Positions 54,932-64,000 are shown, counted from the first letter of the stretch. The stretch is DNA of 64,000 nt from CALMKX01 sp036274895 (GCA_036274895.1 DASUEU010000051.1:1-64000), one strand, 5' to 3'. The notes: generated by a model not told the origin, from the sequence alone. Numbers and translations: made by a program.

Positions 54932-56368
54932 ATGCGCTCGCGGCTCTTCTCTGCCCTCTTTTCCCTGGTCTTTCTCGCCTTTTCCGCCGGCTGCGGCCGT
55001 GAGCGGGAGCCCCTCCACCCCCGCCACGTCTTCCTGATCACGGTCGATACCCTGCGTGCCGACCACCTCGGTACCTACGGCTACGGCCGGGACACTTCGC
55101 CCTACCTCGACCGCCTGGCGAAGCAGAGCGTGCTCTTCGAGCGGGCGATCGTCCAGTGGCCGAAGACCGGGCCCTCCTTCGCCTCGATGTTCACCGGCCA
55201 GTACCCGCACACCACCGGCCTCACCCACAAGTCGGCCATCCGCATCCCGGAGGGCTTCCTCACCCTGCCGGAGCTGCTCAAGGATCGCCGCTTCACCACC
55301 CTCGGCGTCAACTCCAACGGCGTGCTCTCGGACGACCTGGGCTGGAACCGCGGCTTCGACGAGTACCTGGAGACGGTGAGCTTCTTCTCGTTCACCGAGG
55401 GTGACCAGGCTTCCTACCGCGCCTCGATGAACGCCCGGCGGGTCAACGAACTGGCCTTCCCCCTGCTCGAGAAGCACAAGAAGGCCGACCGCCTCTTCGC
55501 CTGGATCCACTACTCCGACCCTCACACCCCCTACATCTTGCCGCCGGACGTCGCCAATCCCTTCCTGGGCGACCGCCTCTTCGTGGGCGACCAGCCGGTG
55601 CTCCTCGAGCAGCCGCAGGCCACCGAGATCGACGGCCGCCAGGACCTCAAGTTCTACGTCGCGCAGTACGACGCCAACGTCCTGGTGGTGGATCGCGCCA
55701 TCGAGCAGCTCATGGGCCAGCTCGACAGGCTGGGCCTGCTGGCCGACAGCGTGGTGGTGGTCACCGCCGACCACGGCGAGAGCCTGGGCGAGCACGACTA
55801 CTACCTGGAGCACGGCCGGCTGCCCTACAACACCACCTCCCACGTGCCCCTCTTCGTCTACGAGCCCTACCGCCAGGGCGCCGGCCGGCGCATCGCCGAG
55901 CCGGTGGAGCTGGTGGGCCTCTACCCCACCCTGCGCGATCTGGTGGCGCCGGGCCTCGAGGTGGCCGGGCTGGAGGGCAAGAGCTGGCTGCCCTTCTTGC
56001 GCGGCGACGACCGCGCCCTGGCCCGGGCCGGCGAGGTCTTCCGCCACGCCTTCTCGGCCGCCGGAGGGGGCAATCCCCTGACGCATTTCCGCAGCGTGCA
56101 GGAGAAGGAGTGGAAGCTGGTCTTCCACCCACCCTTGCCCACCCGCCAGGGCGAGCGGCCGACGCGCTGGGAGCTCTACCGCCTGAGCCGGGACCCCCTC
56201 GAGACCGAGGACCTGATCGCCACCGACCGGGGCGAGGCCGACCGCCTCCGGCCCCTGCTCGAGACCTGGATGAACGGCCGCCTGTGGATCTACCCCCCCA
56301 AGGGCCTCGCCGTCCAGCGCAGCCAGGAGGTCGAGAAGGCCCTGCGGGCGCTGGGCTACGTGGAGTAG
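54932..56368 (+). CDS. Sulfatase-superfamily lipoprotein with Thr at the nucleophile position
   Basis: A 478-aa lipoprotein: signal with lipobox LAFSAGC, Cys21 modified. The alkaline-phosphatase-superfamily metal motifs are present: ITVDTLRADHLGTYGYGR (Asp39), PHTP-type His197 and TADHGESLGEHD (Asp280, His281). The signature C-x-P-S-R of formylglycine sulfatases is replaced by T79-G-P-S-F, so it cannot carry formylglycine and lacks the Arg. Thr nucleophiles are typical of phosphoethanolamine and phosphoglycerol transferases in this fold, so a transferase or phosphodiesterase acting on a surface glycan or lipid is more likely than a sulfatase. It is divergent from the glycan assembly run and convergent with pbpC (2-nt gap). 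Confidence 0.85.
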   Translation: MRSRLFSALFSLVFLAFSAGCGREREPLHPRHVFLITVDTLRADHLGTYGYGRDTSPYLDRLAKQSVLFERAIVQWPKTGPSFASMFTGQYPHTTGLTHKSAIRIPEGFLTLPELLKDRRFTTLGVNSNGVLSDDLGWNRGFDEYLETVSFFSFTEGDQASYRASMNARRVNELAFPLLEKHKKADRLFAWIHYSDPHTPYILPPDVANPFLGDRLFVGDQPVLLEQPQATEIDGRQDLKFYVAQYDANVLVVDRAIEQLMGQLDRLGLLADSVVVVTADHGESLGEHDYYLEHGRLPYNTTSHVPLFVYEPYRQGAGRRIAEPVELVGLYPTLRDLVAPGLEVAGLEGKSWLPFLRGDDRALARAGEVFRHAFSAAGGGNPLTHFRSVQEKEWKLVFHPPLPTRQGERPTRWELYRLSRDPLETEDLIATDRGEADRLRPLLETWMNGRLWIYPPKGLAVQRSQEVEKALRALGYVE

Positions 56369-56370
56369 GC

Positions 56371-59034
56371 CTACTCCACCACCACCGTCACTCGCCGCGA
56401 CCTCTCGTTCGAGAACGGCAGCCGGGCCTCGAAGGTGTGCTCCCCCGGTTGGAGGGGCCAGCGGGCCGTGAAGGGGCGATCCACGGTGGCCCAGGGGCGA
56501 TCGTCCACGTACCACACCACCTGCTCGGCACCGCCGGCCACCGTCACCCGCAGGGCGAGCGAGCTGGCCGCGGCCGGGGCCTCCGGGTCGAGCAGCAGGC
56601 GCTCGCCGCCCCGCGGCGAAGTGATGGTCAGCCGCATCCCGGAGGTCTGTACCGAGTGGGCTGGCTTAGGCCCGCCAGGGCCGTAACCCAGCTCCCGCGC
56701 CCCGGGCCCAGCGCTCAACCCCTCCCGCATCGCCCAGGCGGCGTAGCGCGGCGGCAGGTCCACGAAGGTGGCCAGGGCCACCCGGCCGCGGGGCGTGGCC
56801 GGGGTCGCCGGCCGGCCGTTGGTACGATCGAGCACGACCTGGCGGTGAAAGCGGCACTCCCCCGGCGGCAGCTGGGCCGGGGAGAGCCACTCCACCAGCA
56901 CCCGGTCGCAGGCCGCGCCGGCCCGCTGGCCCGAGAGGGCACACACCCGCTCGGCGCGCCAACCCCGGGGCGGCGGGAAGGAGAGATCCGCCAGCCCCCC
57001 GAGCTGGTCCCGGTGCAAGGAGAGCAGGATCGCCTGCACCAGCCCGGCCGCGGCCCGGAAGCCCGAGGCCTCGTGCATCGGCCGGTAGTCCGGGTGGCCC
57101 ACCCAGGCGCCCACCAGGTACCGGTTCGACCAGGCCACGGTCCAGGCGTCGCGGAACTGTGACGAGGTGCCGGTCTTGACGGCCACCGGGAAGGGGTACT
57201 CGGAGTGCCCCATGCGGGGGAAGCTGGGCAGCCGGGCCTGCGGGTCGGCCAGGAAGAGGGTGATCTGGCGCACCGTGTCCTCCGAGAGCACCCGTTTGCC
57301 CGGCGCCCCGGTCTGCCCTCGCTGCCACACCAGCGGCCGCACCCGGCCGTCCCCGGCCAGGGCGGTGTAGGCCGTCACCAGGCTCTCGAGGGTCACCGGC
57401 ATGCCGCCCAGGGCCAGGCCCACGCCATAGCGGTCGGCGGTGGCCGAGCCGTCGTGGAGGCCGAGGTCCCCGAACAGGGCGAAGCCCTCCTCGACCCCCA
57501 GCTCGGCGAGCAGGTTGACCGCCGGCACGTTGCGCGAGTTGCCGAGGGCGAAACGAGGCAGCAGGGGGCCCAGGTAGCGGTCATCCGCGTTGACGATGCC
57601 GCCCACGGCCGGCTCGAGGTCGTCCAGCCGGGTCAAAGCGGTGATCCGCCCCCGCTCCAGCCCCAGGGCGTAGACGAAGGGCTTGAGCGTGCTGCCGGCC
57701 AGACGGGGCACCCGCAGGTAGTCGATCGCCCCGGCCCTCTCGGCGTCGAAGTAGCCGGTGGAGGACACCGCCGCCAGCACCTCGCCGGTCGCCCGCTCCA
57801 CCACCAGCACGGCGGCGTTGCCCGCCCCCAGCCGCTCCCACTCGCCGACCGTGAAGCGGGCTCGCCGGGTCACTTCCTTCTGCAGCTCGAGATCGAGGGT
57901 GGTTTCGAACAGGAGGGGCGGCACCTGCCCGCGCCCGCGGGCCTCCTCGGCCAGGTTGCGGCTCAGTTGCAGCACGGCGTGCAGGATCTCCTCCGAGCGC
58001 TCGCCCCGGGCCGGCACGGCGAGCCGGAGGACGCCCTCCCGGGCCACGGCGTGCTCCTCGGGCGAGATCACCCCGCTCGCGGCCAGGGCGGCGAGGATGC
58101 GCTGGCCGCGGGCGATCGCCCTGGCCTTGCCCAGGGGATCGAAGGGGTTCATCCGGGCCGGGGACTGGGGGATGGCGGTCAGGAAGGCGATCTCGGCCCA
58201 GGAGAGGTCCTCGACGGGCTTGTCCAGGTAGCGCCGGGCGGCGTAGGCGATGCCGTGGATGCGGTTGCCGTAGGGCACCAGGGTCAGATATTGGGCCAGC
58301 ACCGCCTCACGGCCGTAGCGGGCGGTGAGCAGCAAGGCCGTGGCCGCCTCCGCGGCCTTGCGCAGGTAGGTACGGGAGCCGGGACGCTGGAGCCGAGCCA
58401 CCTGCATGGCCAGGGTGGAGGCGCCGGAGACGCGCTCCCCCTCGCCGAGGTTCTGCCGGACCGCCCGGCCGATGGCCAGGAGGTCGACCCCGGGGTGATC
58501 CCAGAAGCGGCGGTCCTCGATCGCCAGGGTGGCGGCCACCACCCGATCGGGCAAGGCGGCCAGGGGCCAGAAGCCGCGGTCCTGGTCCGGCGCCGCCGCC
58601 TCGGCCAGGAAGGTCCCGTGGCGGTCGCGCAAGAGGGGCGTGGGGGCGGGGCGGACGAAGTGCGCGCCGGTGGCCACCCAGAGAGTGAAGGCAAGGACGA
58701 AGAGGCCGGCGGCGCGTCGGGCAAGGCGGCGGAGGCGATGGGCACTCCGGCCCGGATGTCGCCCCGAGCCATGCCCTGAGGAGCGCCAGCGACGAAGGGG
58801 TGGCCGAGGGGCCTCCGGGGCGGGGGGCCACCTACCCGGGGAGACCCCTCGGCTGCGCTCGGGGTGACAACGGGACAGGAGGGCCGAGAGGCGGCGGATG
58901 GGTACGTCGGGCCGAGGAGGGCGGCCACTGGGGGCCGCCCCTACGACCGAATGAGATGTTGAGGTCCGTTCCTGCGACCCCGTAGGGGCAGGCCCCCGTG
59001 CCTGCCCCTCCCCGTCACCGTCGTCCTCCACCAT
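56371..59034 (-). CDS. pbpC: Penicillin-binding protein 1C
   Basis: A bifunctional glycosyltransferase/transpeptidase. The signal-anchor (about residues 108-126) is followed by the glycosyltransferase domain with AIEDRRFWDHPGVDL (catalytic Glu) and GASTLAMQVARL. The transpeptidase domain has GSTLKPF (SxxK), NSRNVPAVN (SxN) and VKTGTSSQFRDAW (KTGT). A C-terminal BiPBP_C domain contains TSPRGGERLLLDP and VWYVDDRPW. The ATG at 59034 lies 3 nt after the alpha-2-macroglobulin stop and is the only in-frame ATG before the anchor. The first 95 or so codons read through repeat DNA, including CHPERSRG, and look like non-coding sequence, so the N-terminus is doubtful. The next in-frame start (GTG near 58674) would remove the anchor. 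Confidence 0.85.
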   Translation of the reverse strand: MVEDDGDGEGQARGPAPTGSQERTSTSHSVVGAAPSGRPPRPDVPIRRLSALLSRCHPERSRGVSPGRWPPAPEAPRPPLRRWRSSGHGSGRHPGRSAHRLRRLARRAAGLFVLAFTLWVATGAHFVRPAPTPLLRDRHGTFLAEAAAPDQDRGFWPLAALPDRVVAATLAIEDRRFWDHPGVDLLAIGRAVRQNLGEGERVSGASTLAMQVARLQRPGSRTYLRKAAEAATALLLTARYGREAVLAQYLTLVPYGNRIHGIAYAARRYLDKPVEDLSWAEIAFLTAIPQSPARMNPFDPLGKARAIARGQRILAALAASGVISPEEHAVAREGVLRLAVPARGERSEEILHAVLQLSRNLAEEARGRGQVPPLLFETTLDLELQKEVTRRARFTVGEWERLGAGNAAVLVVERATGEVLAAVSSTGYFDAERAGAIDYLRVPRLAGSTLKPFVYALGLERGRITALTRLDDLEPAVGGIVNADDRYLGPLLPRFALGNSRNVPAVNLLAELGVEEGFALFGDLGLHDGSATADRYGVGLALGGMPVTLESLVTAYTALAGDGRVRPLVWQRGQTGAPGKRVLSEDTVRQITLFLADPQARLPSFPRMGHSEYPFPVAVKTGTSSQFRDAWTVAWSNRYLVGAWVGHPDYRPMHEASGFRAAAGLVQAILLSLHRDQLGGLADLSFPPPRGWRAERVCALSGQRAGAACDRVLVEWLSPAQLPPGECRFHRQVVLDRTNGRPATPATPRGRVALATFVDLPPRYAAWAMREGLSAGPGARELGYGPGGPKPAHSVQTSGMRLTITSPRGGERLLLDPEAPAAASSLALRVTVAGGAEQVVWYVDDRPWATVDRPFTARWPLQPGEHTFEARLPFSNERSRRVTVVVE
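58849..59008. repeat. Repeat-rich DNA between pbpC anchor and alpha-2-macroglobulin
   Basis: Three recognisable pieces: CCTCGGCTGCGCTCGGGGTG (58849-58868), a common bacterial intergenic repeat that reads as CHPERSRG on the minus strand; GCGGCC-ACTGGG-GGCCGC with CCCTACG (58921-58944); and CGTAGGGGCAGGC-CCCCGT-GCCTGCCCC (58981-59008). The last two are the two halves of the 29911-29970 element, in the opposite order and 36 nt apart. Confidence 0.7.
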
Positions 59035-59037
59035 GGC

Positions 59038-62000
59038 CTACTTCCCCTCCGGCGCCCGCTCGACCTCCACCTTGGCCCCGGCCGACGTGCCCACGACCTC
59101 GCCGCGGTACATCATCTCGGCCTTGGCCGGCGGCTGGATGAAGGTGCCCGGCACCGTGGCCCGGGTGCGGAAGTAGAAGTCGTAGGTCCCCTTGGGCAGA
59201 CTGTCGTAGTAGAAGGCCACGTGATCGTCCAGGAAGGCCACGTAGCTCGGTTGCAGCGTCAGCCGGCCGGCGGTCCGGGCCTCGGGAGGGGCCGTGGCCA
59301 GGGCCGGGTTGAGCGGCTCCATACCGGCGGCCAGTGGCACTACCACGGCGACGTAGTGGCGATCCTCGGGGTTGACCACCTCCACGTGGTCCTCCACCAC
59401 CGTGCCCACGGTCAAGCTCAGCGTCCGGCCCGGCTCGGCGAGGGCGGTCCTCTGAGGCGGCTCGGAGGTGTAGACCAGCATCTCGCGGCGCACCACGAAG
59501 CCGTCTCGCCGCGGCGGCGCCTGGCTGCCGTCGGCGGCCGGCACGTAACGGGTCTCGGTGCGGGCGGCAAGCCGCGGCCCGCTCGCCAGGGTGAGCGTCG
59601 CCTGGCCCGCCGCGCCCGAGCTGAAGAAGGCCGAAGGCCGCTCGGCGTCGAGGAAGAGACTCTTCTTGTCGCTGCCCGCCACCGCTTCCACCCGGGCCAC
59701 CGGTGCGCCGGCGAAAGGCGGCTTGATCACCTCCGCCAGGGCCAGCAGGGCGCCGGCGTTGGCGTCGGTCGAGCCCCAACCACCGCCCCGGCCCAGCTCG
59801 GCGAGGCCGTCCACCACCAGGGGCAGCCGAGCATTGGCGGCGTCGGTGGCGGCCAGGGCTCGCACCATGCGGCCGAGGGTTGCGACCTCGCCGGGCAGGA
59901 TCAGGCGGTTGCGCTCGCTCTGGCGCTCCTTGACCCCGGCGAAGATCTCCTTGCCTTGATGGAGCTGGGTGCCGACGCCGTTCCACAGCTCCGAGACCAG
60001 CCTCGGCACGGCCGGTGAGCCGCCGCGGCCAGCCCGGGAGAAGGCCAGCACGGTGTCCGACAGGGCATCGAGATCGAGGAACTGCGACTGGCGGGCCAGC
60101 TCGTCGCCATAGGCCGCCTCGAAGCGCCCGGCCAGGGCCAGGGCGCGCAGCGCCGCCGCTCGCTCGCTCCACTCCTCGCCGGGGAGGAAGCCGGCGTAGT
60201 CCGAGCGCAGGGCCCCCTCCAGGGCCCGCAGGTGGGTGGCGAGGAGCTTGTCGTCCACACCATAGCCGGCGGCCTTGGCCTCGACCTCGAACTCGACCGC
60301 CTGGGCGGTCAGCCAGACGTAGCCGTCCGAGCCCGGCCAGAAGGAGATCAGGCCGCTGGGCTTGGTGACCTGGGCCAGCCAGTCGAGGCTGTCGCGCACG
60401 CCGCGCTCCAGCTCGGCCTTCTCCTCGACCTCGCGCAACAGGGACGAGAGCTTGCCGAGGGCGAGCTGGGCCCGGGAGCGGGAGACCCGCTGCTCGGTGC
60501 AGCCGTAGGGGTACTCGAGCAGGAAGTCGAGCCCGGCCGAGAGGGCCAGCAGCTTGTCCTGGCCGGTGACCAGGGCCCGGCGTTCGAGCGTGCCCGGCCG
60601 TGGCGCCTCCCTGGGCTCGGGGAAGGCCACGGTCTGGCCGGGGCCCACGGCCACGACGGCCGAGAGCTTGACCTCGTCGCGGTCCTGGCGCACCGGCAGC
60701 CGCACCTCGAAGGCGTCCCCGGCGCGGTCGCTCGCGCGCTCGACGCCGACCTGGAAGGTCACCTCCGGCGGCGCCGTGCCGGCGCCCGCCCCACCCGGTA
60801 CGGCAACCTCGAAGTCGAAGCGTTCCGGCTTGGCGATGTTCCACTCGAAGGCCCGCGACAACGGCCCGGAGGGCTCCACGCCCGAGAAACGGGCCTCCAC
60901 CCGACCGGCTCCTCCCCCACCCTCGACGATGCGGCCCACGGCCGAGGCGACGAACCGGTCTCCCGGCCGCACGAAGCGCGGTAGTGCCGGCTGCACGATC
61001 ACCGGCAGGCGCACCTCGAGGTGGCCGGTGCCGAAGCCGAAGCGGTCCGGCCCGGAGATCGCCTTCGCCCGCAGCTTGAAGTTGGTCAAGTTGTCCGGCA
61101 GCTGCACCTTGACGCTGGCCTTGCCCGACGGCCCGATCGCAATCGCCGGGTCGTAGAAGGGCACGGGCTGGAAGTTCTTGCGCACGGTCTGGCGGTCGAA
61201 GAGGCTCTTGGCCTCCTCGCCGCCGTCGCCGCCCGGCTCGGGGGCGAAGGGCAGCAGGCCGAAGACCAGGTTGCGGGTGTCCCGCGCCACCAGGTAGGAG
61301 CGCACGTCGCGCAGGAAGTCCGGCAGGGGGTCCAGGCGCTGCTCGCGGCCCAGGGCCAGCACGGCCTGGTCGACCAGCCAGAGGGTCACCTCGCCGGCGA
61401 GCGGCTTGCCCGCGGGGTCGCTCAAGGTGATCTCGACGGTGATCTCCTTGCCCGGCAGAGCTTGCGCCGGGTGCGCCAGCTTCACCTCGACCCGGCGGTC
61501 GAGGGGCTCGATCTCGAGCCAGGCCGTGGCTCCCAGCGTGGCCGGCTTGCCGAGGTCGGTGCGGTTGCCCGGCACCGGCCGGGTGCCGGCGATGCGGCCC
61601 CGCATCAGCAGGAAGTGCACCGGCAGGCGGGGCGTCCAGCCCCCCGACAGGGGCAGCTGATAGGTCGCCTTGCCGCCTGCCACCTCCAGCCACTCGTAGC
61701 GCACCCCCTCCGGGGCCTCGACGATGGCCAGGGCGCGGGCGCTCTGGAAGGGGCTCTCGAGCACCAGGGTGGCGGTCTCCCCGGGCTTGTAGCTCTTCTT
61801 GTCCGCGGCGACCTTGAACACGCCGGCACCGGGCTTGGCCCAGGCCACGGCCTCGTCACCGCCGACGAAGAGGTCCACCGACACCACCTGGGCCCGACCC
61901 AGCTTGTCCCGCGCCTCGACCTCGACCAGGTAGACCCCGGCCTCCGGAGTGGGCAGGGCCACGCTCAGGGGCCCGGCGCCGCTGTCGACCATTTTCTCGG

Positions 62001-64000
62001 CCACCTTCTCGTCGACCAGCTCGGTGACGTAGCGGGCCACGCCGTCCGAGAAGTCGCTGGCCCGCAGGTGGGAGTGCCATTGGCGGTGGATCAGCCGCAC
62101 GGTCAGGGCCACGCCCGGCAGCTCCTTCTCCTCCGGCCCCAGCACCAGCACCTCGGGGTGGATCTCCGCCGCCCGCTCGAGGTAGCGGGGCACCTTCACG
62201 CCGACCAGGAAGGGGGGCACGGCGACCACCCGCCGGGTGTTGGTGACCGTCTGGTCGTCGGCGCCGGTGACCGTGGCCTCCACCACGTAGGTGCGGGGCT
62301 GGGCCGTGGGCTCCAGGGTGGGGTCGAGCTGAATCGCCGCCCCGCCCTCGGCGTTGGTCGAGTCCTGGCGCGACAGGGTGGGAGTGGACTCGAAGCGGCC
62401 GGCGGGCGAGAAGCGCCCGTCCGAGGAAAAGAACCACCCCGGCCGGGCTGCCGGCGCCCAGGCGTAAGGGAACTGGGTCACCCGCCAGGCCACGGGCCGC
62501 TCGGTCACCCGGCCGCCGGCGTAGTAGGTGGCGGTGAGCTTGACCTCGAAGGGACGGTCCAGGGGCACCTTCTCGGCGCTCCACAGCTGGACCTCGAAGG
62601 TCGGCAGGCGATAGGCCTCGACGCGGAAGCTCACCTCGCCGAAAGCCTCGCCGTCCGCCTTCCACTGGAACAGGGCCCGATAGGTGCCGGTGGGCAGCTT
62701 GTCCTCCTGGAAGCGGTGGTAGAAGCTGCCGTTCGCCGCCACCTCCAGGGGATAGCGGAAGGAGACGTTGCCCGGGCCCTGGACGGTGAGCAGACCCTTG
62801 CCGCTGAGCGGTGACAAGCGGCGGTCGTCGAGGCTGCGCACGTAGCCCTTGACGTGCACCGGCTCCTCCGGGCGGTAGACCGGCCGCTCGGTGAAGACGT
62901 GGGCGATGGTGCGCACCTCCGGCCCCCGCTCCCCCAACTGTTCCTGGGTCCACTGCAGCCAAGGCCGCCGGCTGGACAGCCAGGCGCCGTCGCTGTAGTA
63001 GTCGGGCGCGCCGGCGGGATCGAGCACCAGCAGATCGTCGTCCTTGGCCACCACGATGCGGCGCACCCGTACGCTCCTGCCGGTCACCGCGCCCGGGGCA
63101 GTCCAGGCCAGCTGGCCGCGAGCGTCCGTGCTGCCCTCGAAGAGGGTCTCCCAGCGCACCCCGCGCACGTCCTTGGCACCTGCCTGATCGACCGCCCCCT
63201 CCACCCGCACCCTGGCGCCGGCGACCGCGGCGCCGGTGGCCAGGGAGGTGACCCAGAACACGGCGCGGCGGGGCTCCTCGGTGGTGGTCAGGGAGAGGTC
63301 GGTGACCGTCAGGCGCATCCAGGCCCGGGTGCTCGAGGCATCGAGGCTGCGCAGGCCGAGCAGGTAGGTGCCGGGCCTCTCGGGGCCGGCGACGGTCGCG
63401 AGTAGCCCAGCCAGGTCGAGGCCGAAGCTCGCCGCTGTGCCGGTTCGCGCCAGCGGCAAGGGGATCAGCTTCGAGAGCGGCGGGCTGCCCAGCTGGTGCA
63501 CATAAGCCGCGAGATCCTCGGTGGTGGGATGGCTCTGCACCTCGGTCCAGCGAGGCTTCTCCTCGCCCGGTCCAGGAGGACGGCGGCTCTCGTCGACCAC
63601 CACCGGCGACTCGGGGAAGGGCCAGAACGAGCGGTCCAGGGGGTCGACCTTCTGGATCCGCAGGTCCACCTGGTCCTGGCCACGGCCGGAAAGCGGTACC
63701 TCCTGCGGCCCGCGGCGCTCGGCCACGCCGGCCCCCGTCGTCCAGCGCAGATAGGTCTCTCGCGCGGGAAAGAAGAGGTAGACCTGGTTGCTGGCGGCGA
63801 GGTCGAGGGTCTGCCCCTGCTCACTGGTAATCGGCGTCGGCACCAGGTCCAGGCGGTAGCGGGTGTCGCGGGCGAAGTCGCCGGTCACACGCAGCCGGCG
63901 GCCGATCAGCTGGTAGCTGAGGTTGTCCACCGGCGGCGAAATGCGCACCAGGTTACGGGCTTCGAGGGTACCCAGCTCCTTGGGCGTGGCCGAAAAGTCC
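59038..64000 (-). CDS. Alpha-2-macroglobulin family protein, 5' end beyond window
   Basis: About 1650 residues are visible and the frame is open at the right edge (before the GTG at 63948 it reads DFSATPKELGTLEARNL), so the true start is outside. MG (macroglobulin) domains in tandem fill the first two thirds. The alpha-2-macroglobulin middle domain contains FQPVPFYDPAIAIGPSGKASV, and the thioester motif is YPYGCTEQ with CTEQ at 60501-60490, so the covalent protease-trapping site is intact. A toroid domain and a C-terminal domain follow. Bacterial members with a thioester and adjacent pbpC form the YfhM/PBP1C pair, thought to protect the periplasm from proteases and repair peptidoglycan after damage. 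pbpC follows 3 nt after the stop. Confidence 0.93.
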   Translation of the reverse strand, partial: DFSATPKELGTLEARNLVRISPPVDNLSYQLIGRRLRVTGDFARDTRYRLDLVPTPITSEQGQTLDLAASNQVYLFFPARETYLRWTTGAGVAERRGPQEVPLSGRGQDQVDLRIQKVDPLDRSFWPFPESPVVVDESRRPPGPGEEKPRWTEVQSHPTTEDLAAYVHQLGSPPLSKLIPLPLARTGTAASFGLDLAGLLATVAGPERPGTYLLGLRSLDASSTRAWMRLTVTDLSLTTTEEPRRAVFWVTSLATGAAVAGARVRVEGAVDQAGAKDVRGVRWETLFEGSTDARGQLAWTAPGAVTGRSVRVRRIVVAKDDDLLVLDPAGAPDYYSDGAWLSSRRPWLQWTQEQLGERGPEVRTIAHVFTERPVYRPEEPVHVKGYVRSLDDRRLSPLSGKGLLTVQGPGNVSFRYPLEVAANGSFYHRFQEDKLPTGTYRALFQWKADGEAFGEVSFRVEAYRLPTFEVQLWSAEKVPLDRPFEVKLTATYYAGGRVTERPVAWRVTQFPYAWAPAARPGWFFSSDGRFSPAGRFESTPTLSRQDSTNAEGGAAIQLDPTLEPTAQPRTYVVEATVTGADDQTVTNTRRVVAVPPFLVGVKVPRYLERAAEIHPEVLVLGPEEKELPGVALTVRLIHRQWHSHLRASDFSDGVARYVTELVDEKVAEKMVDSGAGPLSVALPTPEAGVYLVEVEARDKLGRAQVVSVDLFVGGDEAVAWAKPGAGVFKVAADKKSYKPGETATLVLESPFQSARALAIVEAPEGVRYEWLEVAGGKATYQLPLSGGWTPRLPVHFLLMRGRIAGTRPVPGNRTDLGKPATLGATAWLEIEPLDRRVEVKLAHPAQALPGKEITVEITLSDPAGKPLAGEVTLWLVDQAVLALGREQRLDPLPDFLRDVRSYLVARDTRNLVFGLLPFAPEPGGDGGEEAKSLFDRQTVRKNFQPVPFYDPAIAIGPSGKASVKVQLPDNLTNFKLRAKAISGPDRFGFGTGHLEVRLPVIVQPALPRFVRPGDRFVASAVGRIVEGGGGAGRVEARFSGVEPSGPLSRAFEWNIAKPERFDFEVAVPGGAGAGTAPPEVTFQVGVERASDRAGDAFEVRLPVRQDRDEVKLSAVVAVGPGQTVAFPEPREAPRPGTLERRALVTGQDKLLALSAGLDFLLEYPYGCTEQRVSRSRAQLALGKLSSLLREVEEKAELERGVRDSLDWLAQVTKPSGLISFWPGSDGYVWLTAQAVEFEVEAKAAGYGVDDKLLATHLRALEGALRSDYAGFLPGEEWSERAAALRALALAGRFEAAYGDELARQSQFLDLDALSDTVLAFSRAGRGGSPAVPRLVSELWNGVGTQLHQGKEIFAGVKERQSERNRLILPGEVATLGRMVRALAATDAANARLPLVVDGLAELGRGGGWGSTDANAGALLALAEVIKPPFAGAPVARVEAVAGSDKKSLFLDAERPSAFFSSGAAGQATLTLASGPRLAARTETRYVPAADGSQAPPRRDGFVVRREMLVYTSEPPQRTALAEPGRTLSLTVGTVVEDHVEVVNPEDRHYVAVVVPLAAGMEPLNPALATAPPEARTAGRLTLQPSYVAFLDDHVAFYYDSLPKGTYDFYFRTRATVPGTFIQPPAKAEMMYRGEVVGTSAGAKVEVERAPEGK

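Overview
The window is a GC-rich, densely coding chromosomal segment from a bacterium that is probably Gram-negative. Evidence for that: a DUF374-type acyltransferase, an AsmA-like membrane protein, an HtrA protease with a membrane anchor, and an alpha-2-macroglobulin/PBP1C pair, which normally works in the periplasm. The housekeeping order (rimP-nusA-infB-DUF503-rbfA-nrnA-truB-rpsO-pnp, and yicC-gmk-rpoZ) and the base composition would fit Acidobacteriota or a relative. That placement is inference from gene content and has not been checked by any search.

Layout. 1-521: the start of a membrane protein cut by the window edge, then a tRNA-Gly/tRNA-Cys pair with a clear sigma-70 promoter. 621-5541: a small unknown gene, then a minus-strand run htrA, NtrC-family regulator, pyrE, GYF-AIM24. 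A good -24/-12 (sigma-54) promoter lies upstream of htrA, next to a regulator of the type that activates such promoters. 5687-17042: the large translation/RNA operon from a sigma-70 promoter and a leader with a terminator-like hairpin through pnp to a Nif3-like gene. 17047-19795: minus-strand radC, hslO, a Trbp111-like gene and tatD.

19896-26307: an unusual metabolic group of agmatinase-family hydrolase, Rieske oxygenase, GcvT-like protein and two PYROXD2/phytoene-desaturase-like flavoproteins. 26320-31128: AsmA-like protein, thiolase, a CADD-type (self-sacrificing p-aminobenzoate synthase) candidate and threonine synthase. 31125-38273: a glycosyltransferase, a BTAD regulator with a decayed P-loop, a CPBP protease, uracil-DNA glycosylase, rpoZ, gmk, yicC and an acyltransferase.

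38315-45214: a compositionally different orphan gene with a near-consensus promoter and a DDD motif, followed by a sugar-nucleotide/C-methylation cluster (rfbF, C-methyltransferase, RmlC-like epimerase, DUF4910 aminopeptidase, SDR). 45217-48067: an M50-like membrane protein, a PIN/AbrB toxin-antitoxin pair with inverted-repeat operators, and a DinB/WYL pair. 48084-56368: a minus-strand glycan assembly run (GT-C membrane enzyme, GT4, AsnB, GT2, CysE-like acetyltransferase), divergent from a sulfatase-fold lipoprotein whose nucleophile position is Thr. 56371-64000: pbpC and an alpha-2-macroglobulin that runs off the right edge, separated by repeat-rich DNA that stays in frame with pbpC.

Two themes cross the window. 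At least six genes have a -10-like hexamer only 6-10 nt before the start codon, which suggests leaderless mRNAs. A two-hairpin intergenic repeat occurs in two arrangements (29911-29970 and 58921-59008). There is no rRNA operon, CRISPR array, prophage or insertion sequence that I can recognise.
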